Shown piece after piece: positions 54,082-64,000 of a stretch of DNA of 64,000 nt (position 1 is its first letter; each line of letters starts with the position of its first letter). The DNA lies in NCBI GenBank assembly GCA_030761205.1, contig JAULJL010000048.1:5881501-5945500 (forward strand), given 5' to 3'. A program made the translations under genes and the position numbers. Below the pieces are notes generated by a model, which made no database searches, was not told the DNA's origin, and was given only the letters and a program-made list of their open reading frames with translations. This DNA is from Fremontodendron californicum (taxonomy: Eukaryota; Streptophyta; Magnoliopsida; Malvales; Malvaceae).

Positions 54082-54541
54082 TGTTGGAAATATTGTAGGT
54101 GGATAGACAGAAACGAAATTAGAATCAAAACTTCAAGACACGATGAATCGCTTTTTTTAGAGAATTATTTACCCCCCACACAAAGTTTTCTAACTGGTTA
54201 AAGCAATAATACTCCCAGGATACAATGAAGCTTTATGAATTTTGCAATTAGCAATATTGAAGAATTCTCTAATATCTTATTCTTGTGTTTTCTTTCTCTT
54301 GAAATTAATTGCTATCTTTAACAATGGGATATGATAATTATAGACAATATTTCTTTTAAAAATCAAAGTACATGATTTTACGAAACATAGCAACCAATTG
54401 GCCATGCATCATTTCATCCAAACAACAAAATGGATGGTTACAATGCATCCTTTCATCCAAACAACAAAAATGAATGGTTACAATGTATCTTTTCATCCAA
54501 ACATTAGTTCGGTTGACATTTGCAAACTAATATTTATAACA
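54082..54541 (-). mobile_element. Copia 3' LTR (460 bp) with adjoining polypurine tract
   Basis: In element orientation it starts TGTTATAAATATTAG at 54541 and ends ATATTTCCAACA at 54082 (TG..CA). Directly upstream (54542-54551) the minus strand reads AGTGGGGGAT, a polypurine tract. Contains a short direct repeat CATTTCATCCAAACAACAAAA (54408, 54448). Coding remains of the same element lie at 55036-55330. Confidence 0.85.
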
Positions 54542-54551
54542 ATCCCCCACT

Positions 54552-55035
54552 AGATTGCAAATTAAAAATATTAATATAAACTATACAGTTATGCATAAAG
54601 AAATGTATCATTAGATTTAAACCTTTCATTAGTATAGATTTTTCAAAATTTCAATAAAGTAGTTGGTGGCTAATTGCTTAAACCATTACTCTTGAATTAG
54701 AACTAGAAAAACCACTTACAACCATATTTAATTTCGAATAAGAGGTTTTGTATTACTTTAGCACTATTATGGCCATGTGTCATCTCGGTTTCATGAATAT
54801 TTACAAGAGTAAAACCTTTAAATTCTTGTTAGAAGCGACACCATTTCTATATTCATATAGGTGGAATTCTACTATAATATAATTATCGATCTGTTAAGAG
54901 TTTAACTCATCCTCCTAATATATTCAGCACTAAATCCTAATTCTTAGTACCTAATCATTAAAGTAACTTGTTATTACCCTTAAAACCTTAAAACTAACGT
55001 TTGCTAGAATAAGGTAGGGTTCCCGTCACCAATGA
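54552..55035 (-). mobile_element. Copia 3' untranslated internal region
   Basis: Lies between the RNase H stop and the polypurine tract of the same minus-strand element. No coding domain. Confidence 0.6.
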
Positions 55036-55330
55036 CTATTTTAATAGAGGTTTTAGTCTTATTTTAGCATCATTATCTTTTACCATATCCCTTGACAGTC
55101 CTTTTGTCAATGGGTCTGCTAAATTGTTACTTGACCTAACATAGGTGATGGTAACTATACCATCTCCTATTAATTGCCTTATATACTCATGTCTCAAGGA
55201 AATGTGTCTAGACTTTCTATTTTACATATTACTATATATATCAAACATTGTTGTCTCATTCTTGTAGTTGTAGGAAATAGTTGGTATTGGTTGTGGCCAC
55301 AATTGTATACTCATTAATATAACTTTGAAC
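55036..55330 (-). pseudogene. Copia RNase H C-terminus relic
   Basis: Minus-strand translation gives KSRHISLRHEYIRQLIGDG, IVTITYVRSSNNLADPLTKG and LSRDMV before the terminal stop at about 55036, the hallmark end of plant Copia polyproteins. An in-frame stop precedes NRKSRHI, and upstream sequence is too decayed to read beyond about 55330. Confidence 0.85.
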
Positions 55331-55676
55331 TATTATATTTTCATACCTTGTATCTATCTTTAATAGAATTATACTTCTTGTACAATTGGATAAAAATAAA
55401 TAAATAAGTCAATCACTTCTAGTCCTTTAAGATTAAGAATCTTTCCAATGGCTCTTCTTTAATAAGTTGTACCAAACTTATTAGCTTGTATAATTTAAGC
55501 ATAGTAAAGTTATACCAAAATTTATTACACAAAGGTGACTTTTTTATTTCTTAATAATTTATAAGAAATCAACACCTCCACTATGTTGTAAGATATTCAT
55601 TCTTTTATTAAAGAATGTTCCATTTCAATTATCAATATATCATATATTAATTAATTTACTTTTTCATTTATCTTTT

Positions 55677-55714
<38 letters not shown>

Positions 55715-56138
55715 GGAGGCCTTCAACTATTCAATCCTTAGTGAAAAGATAACTATCAAATATTCTGTATCTTGATCTTTACTTTTATAAAAGTTTTAAA
55801 ACTTTTATTTCAACTCAATATGAGAGTATACATCAATAACTATGATGTTAAATACATTCACTCTCTAAATATTTCCTTTTATAAATTGATGCTTCTATAG
55901 TCTCTTTTAGAGATTTGCATGCCAATTCATATGATGGATAAATTACTATGAATTTATTTCATAATGGACACCAAAGTCATTTCCACCACCAAAATAGATC
56001 AAATAACATTCATCTTGCTATTTAAAAAAATAATTCATATTCACAAAATCTTTGAGTCATGACTTCCAAAGTAAATATAATTTTAAACTTTCATTACATC
56101 TCAAGACTTTTAATAGAACCATGAGATGATAAATTACT
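55331..56138. other. Decayed element sequence and (TA)n microsatellite
   Basis: (TA)n at about 55680-55711. GGATAAATTACTATGAATT (55935) recurs as GATAAATTACTATGAATTCATATGA (56127). Probably degenerate Copia body followed by Gypsy sequence. No readable domain. Confidence 0.4.
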
Positions 56139-57095
56139 ATGAATTCATATGATAGCATTTTCAATCATCTCCCCGAAGATTACCATATTCGCAAAATTCT
56201 ACATGGCATTGCCGACGAGTCTATCATAGTACGGGCCCCGCAGTGTATTCACAAAAATGACAATAGTTTCCTTTTGAGTCAAGGGCGGTCGTACTTGGGT
56301 AACCATGTCTCTCCACCTCTACGCATACTCTTTGAAGCTCTCAGTAGCCTTTTTCTCCATATTTTGCAAGGTGAGACGATCAGGCGCTATATCAGTCATA
56401 TGCTTGTATTGGCTTAGAAAAGCTCTAGCCAAATTATTCCAAGAGTGAATCTGATCCTTGCTCAACTGATTATACCACCTGATTGCGGATCCAGTGAGGC
56501 TATCTTGAAAACAGTGGATCAACAGCTTATCATTATCCGTATGACCTGCCATCTTTCGACATAACATGGTGATATAGGCTAATAGATCGATTGTCCCATC
56601 ATATTTCTCAAAGTCGGGAACCTTGAATTTAGGAGGAATGACTAAATTGGGGACCAAACCAAGTTCCTTTTCATCTATGTTCCCAAATACGTCTGTGCCT
56701 TCTATTACTCGAAGCCTTTCCTCTAACAGTTGATATTTCCTTTGGGAATCTGTCGACTCAGCCCTATTCAACGCAACCATTTTCAACTTTGCCAGTTCAG
56801 CTGGATCATCTAAGTTTAGGACGTTGATGGGATTAGCTGTGTTCTGAAAAGATTGGCCATTTAATAGTACGGCCTCATTATGACCCCTTTGTGGCCCCAA
56901 CCCTTCTGCAGTTGAGTTGTCAATGTGTCTCTTTCCCCTGAGTGCAACGGACACCAGTTCCATGAGCTTGGTCACCTGTTCTCTTGATTCTCCTTGGGAC
57001 CTTGCCAATTGTTCTTGTGACCTTGCCAATTGTTCTTGTAATTCTTTCTGCACTCTCTCCATTCTCTCTATCCGAGCTGTTTGTTCATTATCCAT
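56139..57095 (-). pseudogene. Gypsy (Tat/Ogre-like) gag relic
   Basis: From ATG 57095 an intact 258-codon stretch begins MDNEQTARIERMERV with a coiled-coil-like QLARSQEQLARSQ repeat, then IPPKFKVPDFEKYDGT, the Retrotrans_gag core HCFQDSLTGSAIRWYNQLS and WNNLARAFLSQYKHM. A TAG replaces the expected Gln near 56319 (after ESFKEYA), after which WRDMVTQVRPPLTQKE, VNTLRGPYYDRLVG and MVIFGEMIENA continue in the same frame with a second stop. The downstream zinc knuckle, protease and pol are missing. Confidence 0.88.
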
Positions 57096-58656
57096 AGCTT
57101 TGGCTTGTGTTATAAAGGTGTTCAGTACTTCTTATACCTCTGATTTGAAATAGAAATTTCTTTCAAAAACTCTTAAAGCCAACTTCTGTTTTATTCCCCC
57201 AAATATGTTTCATGATGAATGAACCATGAATGCAATTTGATGCCAACTTAATGCATGTAAAGAATAAACCAATTAATGCACGGACATATACAGTGAACGA
57301 TCATGTATGTCACAAATGCGTTCTACAATGAATGGCCATATATGTTATGAATGCAACATGATGCCAATTTAATGTATGTAAAGAATAAACAAATTAATGC
57401 ATGAATATATACATAAAATTATACAATAATTAAATTGAATTGGACGGGCCAATCTTAATTATTCAAAAATCTCATTATACAAGATTTACCCCCAAATTTG
57501 ATCCATGATTTTTTGAAACATGTTTTCCCTGCAAAAATCAAACAAATCCAATTTTTATCAAAAATTTTGGGTAACGGGTCTTATTATGGCACGGGTGTCC
57601 AAATATTTATTCAACACTACCGGTCTACAATTCTTATTCAATCAATAAATGTTTATGAAATCATTAAATGAGATTATTATCACCATCCGTTTATTGAAAA
57701 GAATGAAATCAAAAATACAACCATAAATGTTCATGCTCTATTCACATATGCATGAAATGTGCAAAATGCAAAAAATTTTGAAAAAAGAATTTTTTATATT
57801 TTCAATTTCAAAAAGTCAATGAACATTTGCCCTAATAGTATCTATTTATTTAGGCATCACGGTGCCTTTGCAGAGAAAACCAAATTTATTACGGGCGATA
57901 TTATGTACGTTCATCATTGCCCTGTTCATGATGCTTGTTCGGGATGTAAAATAAATAGCAAGAGGTCAGAAGTGTTCCTCCGAGTGTCCCTAACTTCGGG
58001 ATATCTAATTAGAAAATTGGCATGGCTCTACCTAAGTTGGTTCCATACGATCACTATATGAGGTTAAATTAGGTTCTAAATGCCATAAATTGCTCCTCGC
58101 TATCGCCTGTGAAAGCTAGTAAGGCACCCCGATTTAAACGGGTTCAATTTGTTGGAGTATATTTTCTAGGTTTATGCGAAAGTTATCACCTCATGAAAGC
58201 ATAGGTACTTTTATACTTCGGAAGCGTTTCGCTAGCCCATGCGGAGGTTATCACCTCACGAGAGCATAGTTACTTTGCTTCCACCTAAAGGGAACAGAAC
58301 TCGGGTATAAGGGCTCCATGTTATGCAAATACACGTGTAGTATGTGAGGAGAACAACCAAACCTTTCACCACTTACTTTACAACCCTTATTCTAAATACC
58401 CCAACAACTTAATAAAAACAATAAGGTAAAGCAATAATTAACCAAAGAGCAATAATAATATACAACATTAAATAACCAGAGAACAATAATAATATGCATG
58501 TACATGAGCATGAACATATTTAAAAACATTTTATTAGTTAAGGAAAATTCTCTTTATTTAAAAAAAGATAATTATAATTAAATACCGATTAAACTTGACA
58601 AACCGAAACTTTCGATAACACAATTAATTTTAGGACTGACTCTCTACATAGTCCTT
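57096..58656 (-). mobile_element. Gypsy leader between LTR and gag
   Basis: Same-strand sequence between the LTR end and the gag start. 58160-58290 has a twofold repeat GCGAAAGTTATCACCTCATG/GCGGAGGTTATCACCTCACG, each followed by AGAGCATAG or AAAGCATAGG. 57240-57410 has two copies of TGATGCCAATTTAATGTATG-type sequence. No tRNA or host gene. Confidence 0.6.
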
Positions 58657-58670
58657 AGCGGAGTCGCCAA
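58657..58670 (-). other. PBS-like/post-LTR motif
   Basis: Minus strand reads TTGGCGACTCCGCT immediately after the LTR end TTTGACA at 58673, the motif that usually follows the 5' LTR of Tat/Ogre-like Gypsy elements. Confidence 0.6.
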
Positions 58671-58672
58671 AC

Positions 58673-60845
58673 TGTCAAACGAGGATCCTATCGCGGGACC
58701 CCGTCATGATGACGTTAAGTGTAGGGAAGAGGAAAATAAAATTTGTTCCTAGCAAATTAAGATAGGAGGGTTTGAAAACAACTTCGAAAAAGAAATGGAG
58801 TCGTCATCGATCTTTTTTAGCTAGGTGTGATCGGTCACCTATTAAAATCGATTTTTATAAAATATTTTAAAATTAATTAAAATATTTTGAAAACCAATTT
58901 TGAAATCTGCATTTTAAACTAGAGGAGTGTAAAGTAAAATCTTTATTACCAAATGAGAATACTTTTAATCTTTTTTTCTTATACAAGGACGTAAGCATTT
59001 TGTCACTGTTTACATGGCAACAACTTACCCAAGTGGAATTGAGTTTTAGCAGTTTGTCACTTTACATGGCAAAAACTTATCCATGTGCAATTGAGTTTTA
59101 TTTTATTTTATTATTTGAAAGCAAATAATTGTTCTCAAATAACCTACCCAAATTAATTAAAAGTTAGGTAATTGAAATTAGAACCAAAAAAATCCAAATT
59201 AACAAACTGTCTACTTTTTTTGTTACATGTTGGACCAGATTGTATTTGAGTATCTTAATTGAAATATTCAATACATCTCATAATCTCAAGAATTTAGGAA
59301 AAAGAAAATAAGTTATTTGAGAATATCTAACCTTAAATAAAAGAAGTATATTGTCAAGACTAAATATCTCAAAGACTGGAATGGATTTATGAATTATGAG
59401 TTTTGCATATATTTATAAGAATTTACAGTTTTAGGGATGTTCTCTTAAAAAAAAAGTTCTAGGCAATCGAAGGCTGGAGTTTTTTTTAATTATATTTACA
59501 ATTTTTCTTGCATATTCTTAGCTGTCAAACAGAAGCATTTGCATTTTTTAAACCCAAAAGTCGTTTGATTAGAATTTTAAGTAGGGACTTGGGAATCAAA
59601 GTGAGAGAGGAAAAGAAAAAACAATAAGGAAAAGCCATTAATTTAGGATGGTGGATATGTAGGGACTAATGAAGATAAAGTGGTAATTGTTTTAGAAAAA
59701 GAAAACCGGAAAAGATAAAAAAGAAAAAAAATGAAAATAAAATAAAATAAAAATAAAGATGGGAAATTGACGTGGCTTAAATACCTTGTTTTAAGAAATA
59801 AGATTAAAAGTGTTCTTATTTAGGAATAAAGATTTAAATTAATATTAATTTGGGAAAAAAACTCTCGAGTTTTTTGTAAGAGGAGTGTAAAGTAAAATCT
59901 TTATTACCCAATGAGAATATTTTTAATCTTTTTTCCTTATACAAGGTGTTTAAGAAACGTAAGCATTTTGCCACTGTTTACATGGCAAAAACTTACCCAA
60001 GTGGAATTGAGTTTTAGCCTTTTGTCACTTTATATGGCACAAACTTATCCATGTGGAATTGAGTTTTATTTTATTATTATTTTTTTATTTGAAAGCAAAT
60101 AATTGTTATCAAATAACCTACCCAAATTAATTAAAAGTTAGGTAATTGAAATTAGAAACAAAAAAGAATCCAAATTAACAAACTGTCTACTTTTTTTACT
60201 ACATGTTGGACCAAATTGTATTTAAGTATCTTAATTGAAATATTTAATACATCTCATAATCTCAAGAATTTAGGAAAAAGAAAATAAGTTATTTGAGAAT
60301 ATCTCTATTTTTTTTTTTTAAGTTCTAACCTTAAATAAAACAAGTATATTGTCAAGACTAAATATCTCAAAGACTGGAATGGATTTATGAATTATGAGTT
60401 TTGTATATATTTATAAGAATTTACCGTTTTAGGGATGTTCTCTTAAAGAAAAGTTCTAGGCAATCGAAGGTTGGAGTTTTTTTAATTCTATTTATAATTT
60501 TTCTTGCATATTCTTAGTTGTGAAACAGAAGCCTTTGCGTTTTTTAAACCCAAAAGTCATTTAATTAGAATTTTAGGTAGGGACTTGGAAATCAAAGTGA
60601 GAGAGGAAAAGAAAAAACCAATAAGGAAAAGCAATTAATTTAGGATGGTGAATATGTAGAGACAAATGAAGATAAAGTGGTAATTATTTTAGAAAAAGAA
60701 AATCGAAAAAGATGAAAAAGAAAGATAAAAGAATATAAAAATAAAGATGGGTAATTGACGTGGCTTAAATACCTTGTTTTAAGAAATAAGATTAAAAGTG
60801 CTCTTATTTAGGAATAAAGATTTAAAACAATATTAGTTTGAGAAA
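58673..60845 (-). mobile_element. Gypsy LTR region, internally duplicated
   Basis: The minus-strand 3' border is TTTGACA at 58673. 58795-58850 has the GGAGTCGTCATCGATC...GGTCACC block usual for these LTRs. The upstream part consists of a ~958-bp tandem duplication (see next entry). No TG start is readable before a CGTGTCGTG repeat begins at about 60850. Confidence 0.5.
58922..60845. repeat. Tandem duplication, two ~958-bp units
   Basis: GAGGAGTGTAAAGTAAAATC starts at 58922 and again at 59880. Order and wording then match to the unit ends (GACGTGGCTTAAATACC, TTAAAAGTGYTCTTATTTAGG near 59815 and 60805), with scattered substitutions and small indels, for example a 10-bp GTGTTTAAGA gain near 59946 and a T-run gain near 60307. 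Confidence 0.93.
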
Positions 60846-61078
60846 AAACCCATCCGTGTCTTGTTCGTATATTTTGTTATATCATAATAGTATTTAAAAT
60901 ATTTTATATTTATATAAATTTTGATACGTTAATAATTCGTATTATATAGATTTTGAAACATTCGTATCGTGTCCGTGTTTTTTTTTTTCGTATCGTATTT
61001 ATGTCGTGTTTTTAGTTATTTTTTTCGTATCGTGTTCGTGTTGTATAATCGTCTCGTGTCCAATATTACCAATCTTAT
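60846..61078. repeat. CGTGTCGTGTTCG-family element, left end lost
   Basis: Contains TTGATACGTTAATAATTCG and CGTATCGTGTTCGTGTTGT as in 39033-39261 and 21125-21379. The right end TCCAATATTACCAATCTTA is degenerate and the left end is missing at the duplication border. Confidence 0.6.
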
Positions 61079-61806
61079 TTATTATCAAACTTTTAATTTT
61101 GTAGCAATTAGAGAACTTTCAATAAATATTTGTCACAAACCGTTTTACAATTTAAAAAAATAATAATAACAATTTTGAAAAGAAAAAAAAAATAACAACC
61201 TTGAATATAAAATCTGAAATTTTCTTTTTTATTTTATTTCTTATCTTCTTTTTTCATGATATTTTTATTAAATATAATGTCACGTAATTTAAAATTTTCT
61301 TTTATCATGAACTTTTTTATTAAACTTAATGTCACATCATTTTTTTAAATTAATTTTGACTTTTTTCTTGTCGTATCATTTTCAAGAAAATTTATTCAAT
61401 TATAAAATAACTTGTAATAAAATATTCTGCAAAATATTTTTTAATTGTTACATTTTAATGAAATTTGCTCCAAACTTAAAAGTATGATGATAAAAATATT
61501 CAAAATCAAAAAGTATAACCGTAAAATTACACTAATTGAAAGATTAATGATAAATTTGAACTACTCACAAATTGAAGTGATCATTTATAGCTAATCCCAA
61601 AATTAACAAATGCTATGTAAAAATTGCCTTGTTCAAAGAGCGTTCAAAGAGTAGCAGTAAATTTGATTTTTCCCTTTAAATATAAGTGTAAATTTGGACT
61701 TTATCCCTAAAATATTTTGTTAAAGGATCCTTTTTTGCGTGAAATAGTGCATATAGTAAAACCAGGATCAATGGAATTATACATGTACATGAGCATAACC
61801 ATTTTG
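61079..61806. other. AT-rich intergenic DNA
   Basis: TTTTATTAAATATAATGTCACG and TTTTATTAAACTTAATGTCACA (61262, 61314) form a short direct repeat. No gene. Confidence 0.4.
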
Positions 61807-61986
61807 TTATGTTACTCGAACTCGGATGTAAATGTCGAACACAGATATGTTCAATCTTTTTAAAGATTTTCATGTATTTGGAGGGTCCTTGAAAGATCAT
61901 ATCTTCATACCCATATCCGGATATACGTCGGACACGGATGTTAAACATAAATATTTCAAGAACAATAAAGAGTCGGAGCAACATAA
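61807..61986 (-). mobile_element. MITE-A copy downstream of the VAMP72 gene
   Basis: 180 bp, TTATGTTACTCGAACTCGG to GAGTCGGAGCAACATAA. Flanks ccattttg (61799-61806) and ctattttg (61987-61994) agree at 7 of 8 bases. Confidence 0.88.
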
Positions 61987-62078
61987 CTATTTTGTACATC
62001 TAAACAAAAAAAAAAAAAAAATACTATAAAAGAAAACACAAGCAATGCTGCAAAAAGTTCCAAATTTGGTTTGTAACT

Positions 62079-62385
62079 TCAGCATTTGAAACCTCTACAT
62101 ACAATAAGCCACAATATGATGATCAATGCAAGAATAGCTCCTCCTACCATTAGTTTCATTTGGATATTCTGCACCCACATCTTCCGTCGCAGTTGCCGGC
62201 CTTGCCTCTGGAAGCTATCAGCCTATATACGAATCACAAGAATCCGCACAAAGCATATGTATTATGAATTTATAGTCGAACCCTTTCCGGATTTGTTCAA
62301 TCAAAGAGAAAATAGCACTAACCTGGAACTGTAAGTTTTCTGTTTTGTCCACAAGAAGTTCAATTTTCTCCCCACGATCCAAAAC
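62079..62385 (-). CDS. VAMP72: VAMP72-family R-SNARE (VAMP727-like), last two exons
   Basis: R-SNAREs of the VAMP72 group pair with syntaxin-type partners to fuse vesicles at endosomes, vacuole or plasma membrane. Exon 62385-62323 encodes VLDRGEKIELLVDKTENLQFQ, the second half of the synaptobrevin/SNARE motif with its central Arg. Exon 62222-62079 encodes ADSFQRQGRQLRRKMWVQN followed by a membrane anchor (about MKLMVGGAILALIIILWLIV) and the tail CRGFKC, then TGA. Both introns have GT..AG borders (AG at 62387-62386, GT at 62322-62321, AG at 62224-62223). The QADSFQRQGRQL wording recalls VAMP727 more than VAMP721/722. The longin domain and first SNARE half lie upstream, not found up to 64000, so the gene is cut by the window end. 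Confidence 0.88.
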
Positions 62386-62521
62386 CTGCACAAAAAGAAA
62401 GAATTAATCATTGAATTTGTTGACAATCAGCTACAGAATTTATTATTAGTTTTCCTTTGGATAATAAAGAAACAATTTCAAACAGTGTTATGAAGGAACA
62501 AACAATATTAGACCTAGTTAG

Positions 62522-62720
62522 CTATGTTACTCCGACTCTTCATTTTTCTTGAATTATCTGTGTCCAACACCCATATCCGACGCATATTCGGACATGAGAC
62601 TGGGGATATAGCTCTCCAAGGACCCTCCAAATACATGGAAAAACTTTAAAAAAAACTGAACATACCGGTGTTGGACATATATCCGTATTCGACACTCACA
62701 CCCGAGTCCGAGTAACATAG
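62522..62720 (+). mobile_element. MITE-A copy in a VAMP72 intron
   Basis: 199 bp, CTATGTTACTCCGACTC to CGAGTAACATAG. Perfect 8-bp duplication CTAGTTAG at 62514-62521 and 62721-62728. Confidence 0.93.
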
Positions 62721-63051
62721 CTAGTTAGCATCTTCTACAAAAATTCATAGCATAAAGTGTTAACTAAAATCAGGTCCCTGAATGGTCTTGGGAAATGGAC
62801 TATGCCGAAGTTATCAATTCAGTCCTACGAAAAGAAAATTCCAGAGTCCTCCAGCCACATAACACACTTCAACAAAAACTTCACTTCCTCCAGTCGAGTA
62901 AAAGTAATCTTTAAATTATGTAACATTCTAGAAATATAATTATATAAAATAAGAGTGCATTACACAATCAGGCAACTCAAAAACCTTAAATTCCTGTTGC
63001 ATAAGTGCAGATGTTATCGTGCTATGCATGCAGATATATGATCATATAAAG

Positions 63052-63237
63052 CTATGTTACTCGGACTCGGGGCTGAGTGTCGGATACGGGTATGTGTCCA
63101 ACACGGATATGCTCATTTTTCCCTAAGTTTTTCCATATATTTGAAGGATCGTACCCCCATATCCATGTCCGAATATGTGCGGACATGAGTGTCGAATATG
63201 GATACTTCAGGAAAAATAAAGAGCCAGAGTAACATAG
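63052..63237 (-). mobile_element. MITE-A copy in a VAMP72 intron
   Basis: 186 bp, CTATGTTACTCGGACTCGG to GAGCCAGAGTAACATAG. Flanks atataaag and atccacag agree at only 5 of 8 bases. Confidence 0.85.
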
Positions 63238-64000
63238 ATCCACAGGTAGCCAAACTTTTCTTAAAACACTTAATCAACTATGTTTCTTAAACTAGAGCTT
63301 CCACCCTAATCTTCAAAAGGTTTAATAACCAAGTAAAGGGGTATACAGATAAAGAGTCCCAACATAAATTCCACTTCCAATAGTAAACCATCACGAAAAG
63401 TCAAAGGATCTGATGTAGAGAAAAAAAGAATCTGAACACCACTATGAAAAATTACGAACACTCAATATGGTACACATACCAAATGTGGCTGTAGAGCATA
63501 AAACATAGGTTCTATCTACTCCCTGTGTCACAACAATATGGTTTTAAAACAATAAAAAAAAAAAAAAAATGGAGACTTCATTTATATATGTAAAAGTAAA
63601 TTGAAAATCTGATTTGCTTCAAAAGCATGCTTGAAGCCCTTGTTTTTGTATAATGAAACACGCTAAGTGAAGCAAAGATTAAGAAGTACCACTTCAATTT
63701 ATCTCTAAACTTAAATAAACTTAAATCCAGGAGTTGTTACACCAGCAATGTTGCGCTTTTTCTCCAATCCCTCCAACATAAGACCCTTACTTCGATACAA
63801 ATTTCTTCTTTAGAAGGGAAGAGGGGGAGGGGGGTCCTTTCAATTTTCTCCCCGCAGTTAGTGCCCTTTAAATTCTCATGATAATCCACATGAAATATGG
63901 AACTTCATTGTTAATTATCTACTCATAAATATAACTACCACTACTCCGAAGACTAAAAAAAAAAGTTAAAATAGGTATCAACAAGATGATTCTATCAAGA
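63238..64000 (-). other. Probable VAMP72 intron sequence
   Basis: No exon with longin or SNARE wording is found. Moderate-complexity sequence with an A-run at 63552-63568. Confidence 0.4.

Overview
The window is nuclear DNA of a flowering plant, most likely a eudicot. It is AT-rich, has short introns with GT..AG borders, and encodes plant-specific proteins: a LOG cytokinin-activating enzyme, an OVATE family protein, the chloroplast import receptor TOC159 and a VAMP72-type R-SNARE. I cannot name the species. All five host-type genes, and most of the datable LTR material, lie on the minus strand.

Layout: 1-3235 looks like one minus-strand LTR element (LTR about 1740-3235, retroelement 3' motifs at 228-262 and 561-578) that encloses an intact intronless LOG reading frame (672-1319). 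It is inserted into the GC-rich leader of a Copia element whose PBS (3524-3537) and LTR (3541-4140) remain. 6500-12243 is histidinol dehydrogenase (HISN8), 13 recognisable exons. Its introns hold five copies of a ~185 bp transposon with 8-bp target duplications, its first recognisable exon has a one-base frameshift, and no transit-peptide exon is visible. 12.3-23.5 kb is repeats: a Helitron-like unit, hAT-type non-autonomous elements with readable target duplications, and a Copia gag-protease relic at 18990-20503. 23992-24681 is an intronless OVATE family gene. 25-42 kb is transposon territory: a CACTA end, a CACTA transposase pseudogene split by a 1461-bp solo LTR, a minisatellite, a foldback element and several hAT elements. 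42668-46492 is single-exon TOC159. 46.5-62 kb is repeats again: a 1.93-kb hAT-like element with a nested 9-bp-TSD element, a Copia 3' end, a Gypsy gag relic with leader and LTR, and a ~958-bp tandem duplication. The window ends inside a VAMP72 gene whose upstream exons lie beyond 64000.

The host genes do not form a pathway. HISN8 (plastid histidine synthesis) and TOC159 (import of plastid preproteins) are both plastid-related but unlinked in function. The main novelty candidate is the LOG gene inside an apparent LTR retrotransposon. The best-documented signals are the many transposon insertions whose target-site duplications can be read directly.
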